Positions 45,943-57,082 of a DNA stretch of 64,000 bases are shown in pieces. Within the stretch, counting starts at the first letter, position 1, and each line of letters opens with the position of its first letter. The DNA is taken from contig MU863907.1 in NCBI GenBank assembly GCA_033296885.1, positions 1-64,000 on the forward strand, written 5' to 3'. A model generated the notes under the pieces. The model saw nothing but the letters and a program-made list of their open reading frames with translations, searched no databases and was not told the origin of the DNA. The position numbers and the translations under genes are program-made. This stretch comes from Triangularia verruculosa. Lineage: Eukaryota; Ascomycota; Sordariomycetes; Sordariales; Podosporaceae.

Positions 45943-47228
45943 TTTTGGAGGTGTTGTTAGAGGTGTGATGGAAAGGGGATCGGTGGAAAGTTGGGGTCGC
46001 GGTGGTTACGCGACTGGGACGGAATGAAGATTGGAGTGGTAAATGGTTTGTGGAAAGAGGAAAACAGAAAGGAAAAGGAAAGAAGGGGGAGACAGAGAAG
46101 AAAAGACAGGACGTCGTCGGGGGGTGGTTGCTGTTGCGCAAGCTTGCTGGCCAATCACGTTGCTTGGTGCAGCCCAGGTCAGGGGTGCGAGTGTCAAGGT
46201 CAAGGTGCGATGCGCTGCGATATGCGATGGAGCAGCAGAAAATGGAGCTTGTTTTGCGCGCGAAGCCTGCTCTGGCAATGCGCCACTGAATTTGATAATC
46301 GGACGGGAGGAGCTGCTGCTGCTGCTTGCTGGCTGCACTCGGGGATAAATTGCCCGTCCCCGCGTTGCATGTAGAGACAGACAGACAGACAGACAGACAC
46401 ACTGGACAAAAGTCAAAAAGAGGGGGGGATGGAGGGTTCCAGTATGTTGCAGACAGACCGAGACCGGGAAGGAAAGGCTATCATGTTATAGCGAAGTGAT
46501 GATGCTGAGATACCTCTGGTTACTATGGCACGCCCGTCTGAGGCGCGAGTACTTCTGCAACACACAGACAGAAGGGGAAATGATCTCGATCGGCCGGCCC
46601 TACAATCCAGCTCACGTCCTGTGCAACGCAGGTTGAGGGGGCTGGCTGGTTGTTACGTCGAGGGGAGCTTTGAAATCAGGCGCAATATTCGGCACCGCCT
46701 TTTTCTCTTCTTGCTGTCCTTTTTTTCCTTTCCGTCTTTTCTTTTTTTTTTTTTTTTATCTGTTCGAGTTAGTGCCACAATCAATTTGATAGAGTAACAG
46801 CATTGACTCCAAAACCCTAAGCAGTCATGTGATGGAATGGTGCAATCTCGCTCCCCGTCGCAAAGGGTGACCGCGGAGTCGGTCGGTCGAGGGTTTCTGA
46901 GGGTCGGTGGTGGTGGTCCGTGAGATGGATCACTGCGATCCGTTTCCCCAAGAACGTGGTTCTCGACAAATGTGGCCCAGGCCAACCATGTCCGTTGCGC
47001 CTGGTGGAGATGGGCCCGGGCTCAGCATTGTTCACCTTTTTGAACCGGCTAAACTGCGGCTGTTTGAACCTGGAGCTAAGCAAGCCAATGCCAAGCCCGC
47101 AAGCACTGGGAGCATCATCGAGTGTGCGTGTGTGCAAGCAGGAGTCAGGCGGTTGTTGGCAGCAGTCCCCATCTTTGAATCTCTGAATACCCTCAGTGGT
47201 AACCCCACCACAGAAACCAACCGCCACA
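45943..47228. promoter_or_regulatory. divergent promoter peroxiredoxin / complex I subunit
   Basis: This 1.29 kb region contains a GACA microsatellite (46376-46402), a 17-base T run (46742-46758) and an AAACCCTAA telobox-like word (46812-46820). No gene is seen. Several overlapping frames are simple-sequence by-products. Confidence 0.5.
46376..46402. repeat. GACA tetranucleotide microsatellite
   Basis: About six perfect GACA units followed by a CACAC end, in the promoter region of the peroxiredoxin gene. Confidence 0.9.
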
Positions 47229-47959
47229 ATGGCCTCCAAAGCGGTAGCAAAGGCTGCGGCCGGCACTGTCCAGAAGATCAGCACCGTATGTTCAATTGCC
47301 TCTAAGCCAATTGCCTCTATCAACGAACCTACCCTAACCTCTTGCCTCTCAGAAATACACCGTCCAGTCCACCGGTATCTGGGAGAAGATCCGGTCCTCC
47401 CTCTCCCTCGATGCCAACCGCTCCAACGGCGTCCCCCTCAACCCCTACAACCGCCACCCGGCCCCCGGACAAAACGACCCTTTGAAGTACGACGACCCCG
47501 TCACCTTCCCCGCCGGCGACCTCGCCGACAACCCGTACTGGAAGCGCGATGCCCGCCGCAACTACCCCCGCCTCAGCGTCGTCACCCAGGCCGAGCAGGT
47601 CGCCCTCTTAACCGTCGGCTCCGCCGCCGCTCCCCGCGTTGAGCTCATCGGCGAGGAAGGATCCAAGGCCTTGGTTGCCGCTCAGGAGCAGGGCAAGCAG
47701 GCCGGTCTGGCCAACTATATCGAGTCGGCCGGTGTCGAGGCTGCGAGAAGGGTGTTGGAGGCCACCGGGGGCATGCCCCCCCTGCCAAGTGGGACGGCGA
47801 GGAGCAATGAGGAGGGCAAGTGGGATGTGCACAAGTACAAACTAGAGGAGGAGCAGAGTTATGGCCCAGAGTATGTTTTTCCCTCTCTGTTTGTTTCTGT
47901 CTTGGGAGAGAGATATGCTAACTGAGTACAACAGCTACCCTTGCAGAACCTTTATCTAA
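47229..47959 (+). CDS. NADH:ubiquinone oxidoreductase 21.3 kDa subunit (complex I accessory)
   Basis: A mitochondrial complex I accessory subunit. Exons 47229-47285, 47353-47870 and 47935-47959 encode 199 residues. It contains the family hallmarks KYTVQSTGIWEKIR, GVPLNPYNRHPAPG, DNPYWKRDARRNYPRLSVV and a C-terminal YPCRTF ending, close to the Neurospora 21.3 kDa subunit in length and order. The last coding exon is only 25 nt and supplies the YPCRTFI end; without it the protein would run into intron sequence. The Ala/Lys-rich N-terminus (ASKAVAKAAAGTVQK) could act as a mitochondrial targeting region. It converges on LTO1 with 196 bp between stop codons. Confidence 0.92.
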
Positions 47960-48155
47960 ATTTGATCGTTTCAGGGGACGAGGAAAGAAGTAGGTCACGG
48001 AGAGGCTGTACATAAGACCTGCAAAATAGAGGCGGTATAGACAGACAGGCTCGCTGGCGTTGAAGCTCTTTTTACATTGTTACTTCACCATGGTATACTA
48101 TGTGAACGATGTGGTCGTTTATCTACAGCTCCCTTCCACCTTTCGCCTTGCTCAA

Positions 48156-48677
48156 TTAAACGGTAGTCCCTTTATTTGCTGCCCCTGACTCCTCCCCTCC
48201 AGGCTTCTCCCCCACCATTCTCTCGATTATCTTTGCCTTCCCCTGCCCCCTTTTTATCCTATCATCGAAATCATTCACCGCCTCATCGGTGTTCTCCATG
48301 GACAAGCTCTCCGTTTCGACCAGAGCGTATAACGTGGTGATGTGCTTCTCTAGTCTGGGGTTATTGGGCAGTGGTGGGAGCTCTCTCTTTTCTGCCTCAA
48401 TCTCTGTTGTTGATGAAATCTGTGATGGGGCTGGTGGCGAAGAGGATGAGCCACGGTTAGGGAGACGGTTGGCCCAGACTATGGCCCTTCCGTATAATCT
48501 ACCCGCCTCGAGAAATTTCTGATAACCCTTTTCAAGCCCCAGCTGTCTGCCTTCTATGCGGCCGGCTAACACGCCATCGGCGGCGCCTTGGTTGTAGCCT
48601 TCGGTGTAGAACTGGCTTTCGAGGTGAAGGAGTGAGTCGAAGGGGTCATCTTGAGGAGTTTGTTGGTCAGACGCCAT
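48156..48677 (-). CDS. LTO1: LTO1/ORAOV1-like, deca-GX3 motif protein
   Basis: In yeast, Lto1 with Yae1 recruits the cytosolic iron-sulfur assembly machinery to the ABC protein Rli1, needed for ribosome recycling and biogenesis. This 173-residue single-exon protein begins DPFDSLLHLESQFYTEGYNQ, then has glycines spaced every four residues (GxxxG in GAADGVLAGRIEGRQLGLEKG, residues about 31-51), the deca-GX3 signature. A variable Ser/Pro linker and a helical C-terminus follow. Yeast Lto1 ends in a tryptophan that binds the targeting complex; this one ends KGTTV, so that feature is absent or differs. The gene is preceded by 450 bp of non-coding sequence. Confidence 0.87.
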   Translation of the reverse strand: MASDQQTPQDDPFDSLLHLESQFYTEGYNQGAADGVLAGRIEGRQLGLEKGYQKFLEAGRLYGRAIVWANRLPNRGSSSSPPAPSQISSTTEIEAEKRELPPLPNNPRLEKHITTLYALVETESLSMENTDEAVNDFDDRIKRGQGKAKIIERMVGEKPGGEESGAANKGTTV

Positions 48678-49127
48678 GTTTTATAGTGTATGAAAATATG
48701 GATTTTAAAGCCCGAATGAAAGCTGGTTTCCAGAAATGTGTTTGAAAATGGCAATGTGAGATGCGGTCAGGAATGACTGTGAATGAGTGATAGCTATGGT
48801 GGGGTGAGCTGGGTTCAAAGACCGAGAGCGCGGGGCAAATTTTGGCCCCGCAGTCAGACCCGACGTTTTGGTTGTGCAAGCCGCCGAGCTTCCACATCGA
48901 GAGCTCATCCTGGGTTGCTTTTTCTTTTCATAATGGAAGCGATGGGAGCTTCAACGTGCTTACATGCCCATTAAGCTCGGCTGATTGCAATGATCCTCAA
49001 CTAGGGCTTGGGGACTTTATCGGACATGAGTCACATCGCTCTGAGATGTACGGCTCACCAGCGAAAGCAGCTCAAGCTTTGAAGCTTGATAGTGACCGCA
49101 ACCATATCAATAATTGTAAGCAACCCC
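48678..49127. other. intergenic region LTO1-SDR
   Basis: These 450 bp carry the LTO1 promoter and the SDR 3' end. No coding signal is seen. Confidence 0.4.
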
Positions 49128-50019
49128 CTAATGAAGCATAACCATGCCGCCATTAGCACACACAACCTGCCCGGTAATCCATGCCGCCTCCTTTCCGCAC
49201 AGCATACCCACCACCCCGGCAATCTCCTCCGTCCGCGCTGCTCTGGTCCCTTCTGGCAAGCTCTCATCCTTCACATCCCCTTCCTGCGCCTTCATCAAAG
49301 GAGTATGCTTGATCCACCCTTCAATCCCCTCCAAAAAGACCTCCGCGTTGCTAGCATACATTGGTCCCTCAACCGGGCCGGGGTTCACCGCATTGACAGT
49401 GGCATTCTGAGCCAGCTCCCTCGACCACGTTCTCGTCATTGCCTCCAGTGCTGCCTTGGTCCCTCCATACACCGACTGCGTCACAAACCCGGTAGAAGAC
49501 GAGACGGAGGAGATGTTGACTATTCTGCCTGATCTGTCCTTGGGCAGGTAGGGCTGGGCGGCTTGGATGAGGAGCAGAGGTCCCAGGACGTTGACACGGT
49601 AGGTTGCTTCGAACTGGGGGATTGTCACGTCAGGGAGGAGGGCGTTTTGGGCTATCCCCGCATTGTTGATTATGATGTCGATTTGGAAGGCATCTCCGGA
49701 AGAGAAGGCGGATTTCACTTCACGGACGAGGTTGGCGGGGCCTTCTGGAGTGCCGATGTCTGCTTGGATTGGGACAACTTTGATGTTGTGGGCGGAGGTG
49801 AGTTTGGCGGCGAGTTCTTTGGCGATCTCAGTCGAGGGGGCAGAGGTGTAATTGAGGGCTATGTTGGCACCTTTTGAGGCGAGGTTCTCTGCTATGGCTG
49901 CGCCAATACCTGAATATGATGTTAACATGGGTGCTGGCGAAGAAACCCCGGAGTTTGGTGCGCATACCTCTAGATGAGCCGGTTACAATGGCGAGTTTGC
50001 CTTCAAGTGGGCGAGACAT
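49128..50019 (-). CDS. short-chain dehydrogenase/reductase
   Basis: A 277-residue classical SDR, NAD(P)-dependent, substrate unknown. Exons 50019-49968 and 49909-49128 (minus strand). The intron splits the cofactor loop TGSSRGIG. Other family marks are the NNAG motif, the catalytic Ser in NISSVSSSTGF and the YGGTK catalytic Tyr-x3-Lys. ANGGMVMLH at the C-terminus is close to the usual SDR end. The 3-ketoacyl-ACP-reductase-like pattern fits many fungal reductases. The gene is head-to-head with the Naa10 gene. Confidence 0.92.
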
Positions 50020-50566
50020 AGTAGCCTATCTGGTGATGCTAATGAAACTGGATACAAACACTGAGGAACGAGTTAATCAAGCAGTAGACAAAGAAAAATG
50101 TAAATTGAGGGAAGATAGCTTCATATATACAACAGAGCCGCGTTTCCCCCACGGAATAATCCTCTTAACACCCCTGGCCAACGTTGCAAGTTGGAGAAGC
50201 GCCTCCCCTGCCCCGCACTGGCGATGTCGGTCGAGGTCCGTCCGGGGAAGCTCTCTGGGAACTGCCCCGCTATTTGTGCGGCTACAGCGCACTCCACATG
50301 GCTTTCCAGCGGGATGGACCCCACCTTCAGGCACAAGCCATTGGCGGCGTTGAATTTCACCTGAGCCCCACCAAACCAACGGTCGTCCCGCCGCTGAGTG
50401 TGTGTTCAATTCACGCCGCCCGCCGCCGAAGCAAAGCTCCGCCAATACCAGTCAGCGCCAGTCAAATCACCCTGCCGCCGCCGACGAAGACAAAGACATA
50501 CCGAACAAATCTCGAATTCTTTACAGTATACAAACCGATAGAAATAAAAATAAGCAAACAGTCAAA
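50020..50566. promoter_or_regulatory. divergent promoter SDR / Naa10
   Basis: These 547 bp lie between opposed start codons. An open frame upstream of the Naa10 ATG runs from 50402 in phase with it, but the family start (MDIRLLR) is at 50567. Confidence 0.45.
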
Positions 50567-51337
50567 ATGGACATCCGCCTCCTCCGTTCCTCCGACATCC
50601 CCCTCATCCAGCACGCCAACCTCGAGAACCTGCCCGAGAACTACTTCCTCAAGTACTACCTCTACCACGCGCTCTCCTGGCCCCAGCTGTCTTTTGTTGC
50701 CGTCGATGTCTCCCGCCCGGCCAAGACCCCCTACGACTACCCCAAGATCGTGGGGTACGTGCTCGCAAAGATGGAGGAGGAGCCGACGGACGGCGTGCAG
50801 CACGGGCACATCACCTCCCTGAGCGTGATGCGCACCCACCGGAGGCTGGGGATTGCTGAGAAGCTTATGAAACAGAGTCGTATGTTTTTTTTTAGCCCCA
50901 TACCGACCCCTTTGAATTCATGGTTTCTAACTGTTCTTAATGTCGCAGAGCAAGCAATGGTAGAAACCTTCAACGCGAAGTACGTCTCTCTCCACGTCCG
51001 TGTCTCCAACCAGGCCGCCATCCACCTCTACCGCAACACCCTAAAGTTTGAAACCGAAAAGACCGAGCCGAAGTACTACGCGGATGGCGAGGACGCCTTT
51101 TGCATGAAGCTCGACCTCGACTTCATCAAGCAGCAAATCATCGACGCCGAGGGCGGCGAGGACAAGGACGGGAAAAAGAAGACGGCGAATGGGTCGGCAG
51201 AGACAGAAGACCAAGATGAGGGCGAGCCAGTGGGCGATGTTGGGCGGGATCCAGAGGCGGACAAGAAGATCAAGGTCAAGGTTGGGAGGGGGCTGGGGGT
51301 GGGGGAGTTGGTGGAGAGGGACGAGAGTAAACACTAA
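50567..51337 (+). CDS. ARD1: N-alpha-acetyltransferase catalytic subunit Naa10/Ard1 (NatA)
   Basis: It acetylates N-terminal residues of nascent proteins at the ribosome together with Naa15. Exons 50567-50879 and 50949-51337 give 233 residues. The GNAT fold is clear: [19 protein letters not shown] at the N-terminus, [14 protein letters not shown], the acetyl-CoA binding RRLGIA (residues 92-97), then [20 protein letters not shown] across the splice. The C-terminal 70 residues are acidic and disordered, as in other Ard1 proteins. The 69-nt intron has no in-frame stop and is a multiple of three, so retention would insert 23 residues near the CoA site. The correct spliced form is supported by the family sequence across the junction. 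Confidence 0.95.
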   Translation: MDIRLLRSSDIPLIQHANLENLPENYFLKYYLYHALSWPQLSFVAVDVSRPAKTPYDYPKIVGYVLAKMEEEPTDGVQHGHITSLSVMRTHRRLGIAEKLMKQSRMFFFSPIPTPLNSWFLTVLNVAEQAMVETFNAKYVSLHVRVSNQAAIHLYRNTLKFETEKTEPKYYADGEDAFCMKLDLDFIKQQIIDAEGGEDKDGKKKTANGSAETEDQDEGEPVGDVGRDPEADKKIKVKVGRGLGVGELVERDESKH

Positions 51338-51757
51338 GTGTGTGTGCCGGTGTGAAGAGGAAGAGAAGGGTTAGATTTGGGTTCTGTCCTTGGTTGGGCG
51401 TTTAGAGCATGGGCAAGGGGGAAATACAAAAAGTTTACCTGTTCTGTTATGCTGTGATATGGCCTGGATTTGGTTACATGAATGAGAGTTGAGTATGGAC
51501 AGGCCGTTCGCCATGGTAGGTTATTTCCTCCGTCCATGATGGCGTCAGTCACAGCTACAAATGTGGACAAGAAAAGAATCTGGATGAGGCGATCTCATTT
51601 ACCCAACTATCTACCTGTAAATGCAAACCCAGAAATGACCGCTAATACCTGAGGAGACTCATTTCTTGTTCATGACTGTCGTTAACTCCACCAGCGCACC
51701 GAGTGCTTCTTCACAGACCCATAGGAGCTTTTAAAAACACTTTGGTTAAATCTAGAT
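51338..51757. other. convergent 3' region
   Basis: These 420 bp lie between the stop codons of Naa10 and the large disordered protein. Nothing is recognised. Confidence 0.4.
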
Positions 51758-54346
51758 TCACCTCCTCGCCCCCAAGAAAAGCCCATGCCTACTCTCCTCC
51801 TCCTTCGCCAGCTCCCTCGCAAACTCCTCATCCCCTTCCGTTCTCAGCCTCTCCATCTCCACAGCCAGGTCTTCAATCTCCTTTTCCAGCCCAATCGCCG
51901 CCTTCTCATCCTCTGCCTTGGGGAACCCCGGACCCGAAATCCTCTCTTGAAGGGTCAACAGATCAGCATACTTGGCCGAAATTTGAGACTCGATTGCGTC
52001 AGCCTGTTTGTATTTCGCCGCTGAGGATTCCGGTGGGGTCGTATTGTCGCTTTCCTGGGGCCAGGCTCCCGGTGGTAATGGCCCGGGGCGTCCGAGGGGA
52101 AAGCCGGTGGGTGTGGAAGGGCCGTTGGCCGGGGCACCGAAGGATAGACCTCGGTAGGAAGGGGGTCCCTCGGATTGGGGGATTGAGAAAGGACCTGGTG
52201 TACCGTGGGGGTGCATCGGAGGCATCTGAGGCATCTGTGCCATCTGTGCAATCTGAGGCATTGGGGGCATAGGGGGCATCGAAAGCATATGAGGCATATG
52301 AGGCATATGAGGCATGTAAGGCGGAAACATCCCAGCCATGTGAGGTGGAGGCGGGGAAGGGCCAGGAGGCGGAGGACCATGCGGAGGAACAGGAGGAGAG
52401 CCAGCCCTGTGACCGTGACGATGAAAGTCCTTCTCTGCCCGGCGTATCTCCTTTCTGGTCTGACGTTTTTCTCGCCTTTCTTGCTTTCGACGTTGGCGCT
52501 TCTCCTTGCGGAGCTGGCGGCGTTGGCGCTTTTGCTCCTTCTTCAAGCGCTTCCACTCCCGCATGAGCTCCTTGACTTCGCGACGGAGGGCCTTGCGGTC
52601 ATGGGTCATGTTGACAGGCTCGTTGATCTCGGTGGCAGATGCCCGGTGAGCTTCACGGAGCTGTTGCTTCGCGAGGCGAACCTTCTCTCGTGTGATATGT
52701 TCGTCGGGGCGATGGAGGGCCTCGGAAAGAAACGCCTTCATGGCCGGAAGCTGGGTGTCTTTCAGCTCCTCATATTCAGGTAAAGAGCCGACGGAGGATT
52801 CGGAGCTGCTTGATGCCTTGGAGGATGTGCTTGATACAGAGCTCGATCTGGAACGACGACGTTCCTTAGAGGAGACCTGTTGGGCCCTTCCGCGGTCTTC
52901 AGCTGCTGGCTCGTTGGCGTCTTGAGCGTTGCCAGATCTTTGCACGCCTTCCTGCCCACGCTGCTCCGGTTGCTCTTGCTCTGTTGGACCAGGTGCCCAG
53001 CGGCCAGACCACCAGCCGCCTCTACCTCCACGGCCAAAATAATGATGCTGTCCCCGTTCAGGCCTCTGCCCACCGCAGGCTCCTCTCCCTCCAGGACCGC
53101 CCCAAGTCCACCGAGGCGGACACGGCATGCCTGGCATTGTTGGCGGCCCCGGTGGAGGACGGCACCATGCACCGGGTCCTCCTCCACGACCATGAGGACC
53201 CCCTCGGCCACCAAACATATTGCCAGGGCTCCACCCGTTGATACTGATGCCATTAGTATCGGCCACTATTCCCCCAATCTTGAGATGCCCCGTCCGTCCA
53301 TCCACCACGAAGTTATCCCCGATGCTGATCCTCTCCCCATCAACTTTAATGCCACCAAAGTTGAAGCCATTGCCGCTATTGTTGCTGTTGCTAGAACCAG
53401 CATTGCCACTCACACCAAAAGGACTGAACCGTCCCATCCATCCTTGGCCTCTTTGCTGCTGTTGCTGTTGCTGTTGCTGTCCCTGCCCCTGCGACTGGGT
53501 CTGAGCTTGTGTTTGATTGCTCTGCGTAGCGTCAAACCTCTCCTCCCAACCGCCGGGCATTCGCTCTTCCCTTTGCTCATCATCTCTCTGGTAACGAACG
53601 GCAACCCTTACTCCTCTCCTCTCAAAGAAGCCTTCATTCCACTCCCTAACTGTCCTCCCCACCCTCTCCCTTCTCGCCTCAGCCCCTTCCCCATCGTCAC
53701 TGCCAACAGGCGAGCGTATTCTATCAAGCAACACCTCGGCCTGGCTCCTGTCACTGCGATCATCCCCCTTCTCGCTGCCAGCACTCTCGATGCCCTCCGC
53801 CCTCAGTTTCCGGTCAACGATCCTTTCGTTGGTTCTAGTCACAAAACCAGGAAGAAGATAGTTGACAAAGGTCATCCAATCCTCCCGCGTGATGTTGCCA
53901 TTCCCGCTACCAACACTGAGCCTGTCGATACCGGCGATAGTCTCAACGTCTGTTTGGGCAGGGTCATTGGCGAGAGTGATCTCAACAGTGGTCGGGTTGC
54001 CTACAGCAATGCCAGAAAATGGCCGGCTGTCAAAGTAGACTTGTGCTTCTGGTGTTGTGACGGCTCTTTCGGGTGAGGTAGAGCTAATAGCGGGGGCGAG
54101 AGGAGGGGCAGGGACGAAATCGACAGTGTTGGACCGGGCCGATTGGGGTGTCAGGGGAGGTGTGTATATTATGTCGCCATCGGCGGTGGTGGAGGTGTCA
54201 TCCGAGTTGGATGAGTTTCTTCGAAAGTGTGCTGATGACGGTGCTGTTGGGTTGGTGGGAGATGGGCCAGACGTGGTAGAGTAGATGTCTGTTTCCGAAT
54301 AAGGAGGGGGAGGGATGTCTTCGAGGTGATTACGACGGGTTGCCAT
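51758..54346 (-). CDS. large disordered Gly/Gln/Pro-rich protein, function unknown
   Basis: An 862-residue single-exon frame with strongly biased composition. The N-terminus starts ATRRNHLEDIPPPPYSET. A conserved-looking folded stretch follows (ITREDWMTFVNYLLPGF, VREWNEGFFERRGVRV). After a polyQ tract comes a short glycine-rich segment with repeated IKVDGERISIGDNFVVDG-type strands. A Gly/Pro/Trp-rich block, a highly charged Arg/Lys helix (about 600-660) and a Met/Pro/His repeat region (HMPHMPHML...) precede a coiled-coil end. I recognise related sequences as Pezizomycotina hypothetical proteins, without a known role. Low-complexity segments and lack of introns leave some doubt about the exact start. 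Confidence 0.75.
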   Translation of the reverse strand: MATRRNHLEDIPPPPYSETDIYSTTSGPSPTNPTAPSSAHFRRNSSNSDDTSTTADGDIIYTPPLTPQSARSNTVDFVPAPPLAPAISSTSPERAVTTPEAQVYFDSRPFSGIAVGNPTTVEITLANDPAQTDVETIAGIDRLSVGSGNGNITREDWMTFVNYLLPGFVTRTNERIVDRKLRAEGIESAGSEKGDDRSDRSQAEVLLDRIRSPVGSDDGEGAEARRERVGRTVREWNEGFFERRGVRVAVRYQRDDEQREERMPGGWEERFDATQSNQTQAQTQSQGQGQQQQQQQQQRGQGWMGRFSPFGVSGNAGSSNSNNSGNGFNFGGIKVDGERISIGDNFVVDGRTGHLKIGGIVADTNGISINGWSPGNMFGGRGGPHGRGGGPGAWCRPPPGPPTMPGMPCPPRWTWGGPGGRGACGGQRPERGQHHYFGRGGRGGWWSGRWAPGPTEQEQPEQRGQEGVQRSGNAQDANEPAAEDRGRAQQVSSKERRRSRSSSVSSTSSKASSSSESSVGSLPEYEELKDTQLPAMKAFLSEALHRPDEHITREKVRLAKQQLREAHRASATEINEPVNMTHDRKALRREVKELMREWKRLKKEQKRQRRQLRKEKRQRRKQERREKRQTRKEIRRAEKDFHRHGHRAGSPPVPPHGPPPPGPSPPPPHMAGMFPPYMPHMPHMPHMLSMPPMPPMPQIAQMAQMPQMPPMHPHGTPGPFSIPQSEGPPSYRGLSFGAPANGPSTPTGFPLGRPGPLPPGAWPQESDNTTPPESSAAKYKQADAIESQISAKYADLLTLQERISGPGFPKAEDEKAAIGLEKEIEDLAVEMERLRTEGDEEFARELAKEEESRHGLFLGARR

Positions 54347-54977
54347 CGTGCTGACAATATCTGAAGCGACGATGATGATGGGATTCTAAACGGCAAACCC
54401 AGATGAAGGACACGGTGAGGGATTTGGTCAAAGAGCTGGAAGACAGTCGAGGCACAGCAATGGTGGGGTGATTAAGCATTTATTGGTCTTCTTGCGGTGA
54501 ATGGACAGTCTCGCAAAGGAGTCATACCATACATACAACACATACCGATAATTCCGCGCAGCTCCCACGAGAACAAGACGGCCATTGGCCTCAAGGTTGA
54601 CGCGAGGGATGTGTAAGCTAACCCGCTGAACAAACCTTAAAAGTCGCCCCGAGTCTCCGCGCGTTTCACTGCCATTTGCCAGGGGACCGCTGTTTGCAAG
54701 GGTTCTGACAAGGGCTTGGCTGACATAGCCCCTCGGCTTGGGGCCCCCATTCGTTCCCCGCAGTCCTTTGTCCTGTGGTCCCACACCAACCACACCACCG
54801 CTGGGCCTCGAAGCTGACGCGGCCCTTCCAGGTGCTCAAAGCCCAGCCCATCCAGGATTGGGTATATAAAACGACATGTGAATGGCTCGATTAAGAGCCG
54901 CATACTAGGCCACGAAACAGCTGTCGCGTTCTCTGCCCTGCTCAAAATAAAGAATGTGACGCAGAGGCACAGTTCTC
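54347..54977. other. intergenic region
   Basis: These 631 bp hold the promoter of the disordered-protein gene and the 3' UTR of eIF2B beta. Frames of 60-120 codons look random. Confidence 0.4.
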
Positions 54978-56388
54978 CTAGACCTCACCATCGTGAAGAG
55001 AATATCCTATATCCTCGACCTTGTAATGGTCGGCCAAGATACTGGCCAGATGGTGCCGTGTCTGTGGTCCCCTATTCGAGAAAAAGATACAGGTTAGTAA
55101 ACTGGCTAGCTGACCATGCAAACCAGCAGAACAACTCACAGGTTGGTGATGTACACCTCCACCAGCGATGGTGGAATGTAATCGGTTACGGTATTTTCAA
55201 TATCCAGAGCTTCCACTTCGGGACCACCCGCATAGCTCACAAAGCTCGAAGGATTGCCGAGCTCACCAATGACAGCCTCGTCTGACGGGTCCTCTGGGCA
55301 GAACTTGTAGACAGCACCAAGGACAATGACTGGCTTCAGAAACTCCCTAGCAGCCTGAGCAGCAATGCAAGCACCACTGTCGACAAGCAAGCCGCCGTTT
55401 TGGTAAATCACCTTGGCACCAAAAATGACCTTGTTCACTCTAGAAATATAGGCCATCAAGCCATTGCTAGCCAAATTGACCGTGGTCACTCCATGGGAGT
55501 TGAGTTTCTTCCGCAAGGCCGCGTATGGTTTCTCTCCTGTCCCGGGGTCAATGGGGTCGATACTGGCAATAAAGACCGTAAACCGCCGCTTTGTCGCCGC
55601 CTTGATGAGAAACCTCTCGACCGTCTTGGTTGGCTGGTAGGCAAGCACATACTCGCCGGGGTGAATCTGAACATCCGCAAAACTCGCAATTTGGTCGTCG
55701 GCTGACTGAATCTCGTCCATGATTTCCTCAATACCATCGATAACCTCGGTCCGCAGAGCATGAACACTGGCAGGTTGGGCCTGGGAGAGCGGTGTTGAAG
55801 CTCCAGTCATGGGTGTATCGGCACTGGTGGCAGCTGAGAGGATGTTGAACATGGACTTGGAAACCTGCAAGCCGCCGGGGGCAGCAGTGCTGGAGCGCAT
55901 GAGGACTGGGGTCGGCGCAGGCCGTTGTGGTGGAGGGTTGGTCGGAGCAAGACTCTGAATATCGGATCCTGATTCACTGCCTAGGTCGTCGGCATTATTT
56001 CTCTCTTCGGAAGCCTCATCACGAATGAGGCCCAACACTCGGCGCACAATGTTTCCAATGACTGGTTCGTGAGGCGCGGCTCGAGCAAGTCTGGATCCAA
56101 CGCTCTGGACTCTACCCAGGAGCTGGTCGACATCGTGCCATTTCGATCGCGCAACAACTTGCAGGAGAATGTGGGCAGTCGCAACGGCGCAGTCGTCACC
56201 CTTTACCTGGCGACGCTTGAGGAGACTGGCAGGAGGGACAGAAAATATTAGAAGAAGCTCAAAACCCCACAGAACAAGGCAGTTACCTACAATATTAAAG
56301 CTTCAATTGAAGTCTCATAGGGCTGGCTTTTGAGGGACTTGATCAGCTTGTCCAAGCTGGGGGCATAAGATGCCTGTGGTGGTGGCAT
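54978..56388 (-). CDS. GCD7: translation initiation factor eIF2B subunit beta
   Basis: A regulatory subunit of the guanine nucleotide exchange factor for eIF2. Exons 56388-56291, 56225-55140 and 55071-54978 (minus strand) give 425 residues. The first exon encodes MPPPQASYAPSLDKLIKSLK. Exon 2 covers the helical N-terminal domain (LKRRQVKGDDCAVATAHILL) and the Rossmann-like C-terminal domain (GAKVIYQNGGLLVDSGACIA, KPVIVLGAVYKFCPED). The third, 94-nt exon supplies the family C-terminus GPQTRHHLASILADHYKVED. Without it the frame stops early at YITNL. All introns have clean gt..ag ends and matching phase. It is head-to-head with NHP2, so two ribosome or translation genes share one promoter region. 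Confidence 0.93.
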
Positions 56389-57082
56389 GGTTTTGTCTGT
56401 GTCGACCGTATTAACCGTGTAAGGTGGTCAAGAATAGTTTTGAACGAGATGACCCCGCGGTTGGTGCTGGAAAGCTGTGGGAACAAGTATATCGCAGATG
56501 GAGTCTCCTTGGCTTACTTCTCTTTGCAGTGTAGAAGGTTAGTTGATCAATTTTCTTGGCTGGGTTCTCTTTGTCAAGAATGTTTTGTCTAGAGAGACTG
56601 AATTTGGCTTTTTGCTTCCAGAAGACGGAATGAGTCAATGTGTCACTGCAAGCTTTCAGCCTTGGGGAACGAACCGCGAAAATTATGGTGGGGCAATACC
56701 AGTGTCCCGCAACAGCGACCACCCCACCACCATACCACTTCCAATCCGGTTCAACTTCGGTCTTTCGAGTTCTCAACACCGACATTCACTCAATATGGCC
56801 CGTGCGTGCCATTCACTTGGCACATACGTCGGCGCACGGTCCTTTAAGCTGCCGCTAGCGCCTTGGAGCAGGCGGAACGGGCATACAATTGGCCTACAAA
56901 ATTTCTGGCTCGCCCTTGCATCTGAAAATCTGCAGGACTCGACTCGTCGGCGCAAAGGTCAGAGAGCATTTTCCTCCCAATCGGCTCAATCATTGGAAAT
57001 ATCCTGAACTTTCGGCCATCACAGCTTTCTTTCGTTCCGCTCATCCTCGATTTTCCACCCGCCGAGATCACAAACCGCCAAA
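56389..57082. promoter_or_regulatory. divergent promoter eIF2B beta / NHP2
   Basis: These 694 bp lie between the two start codons. The frames on both strands overlap and show no family resemblance. Confidence 0.45.
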
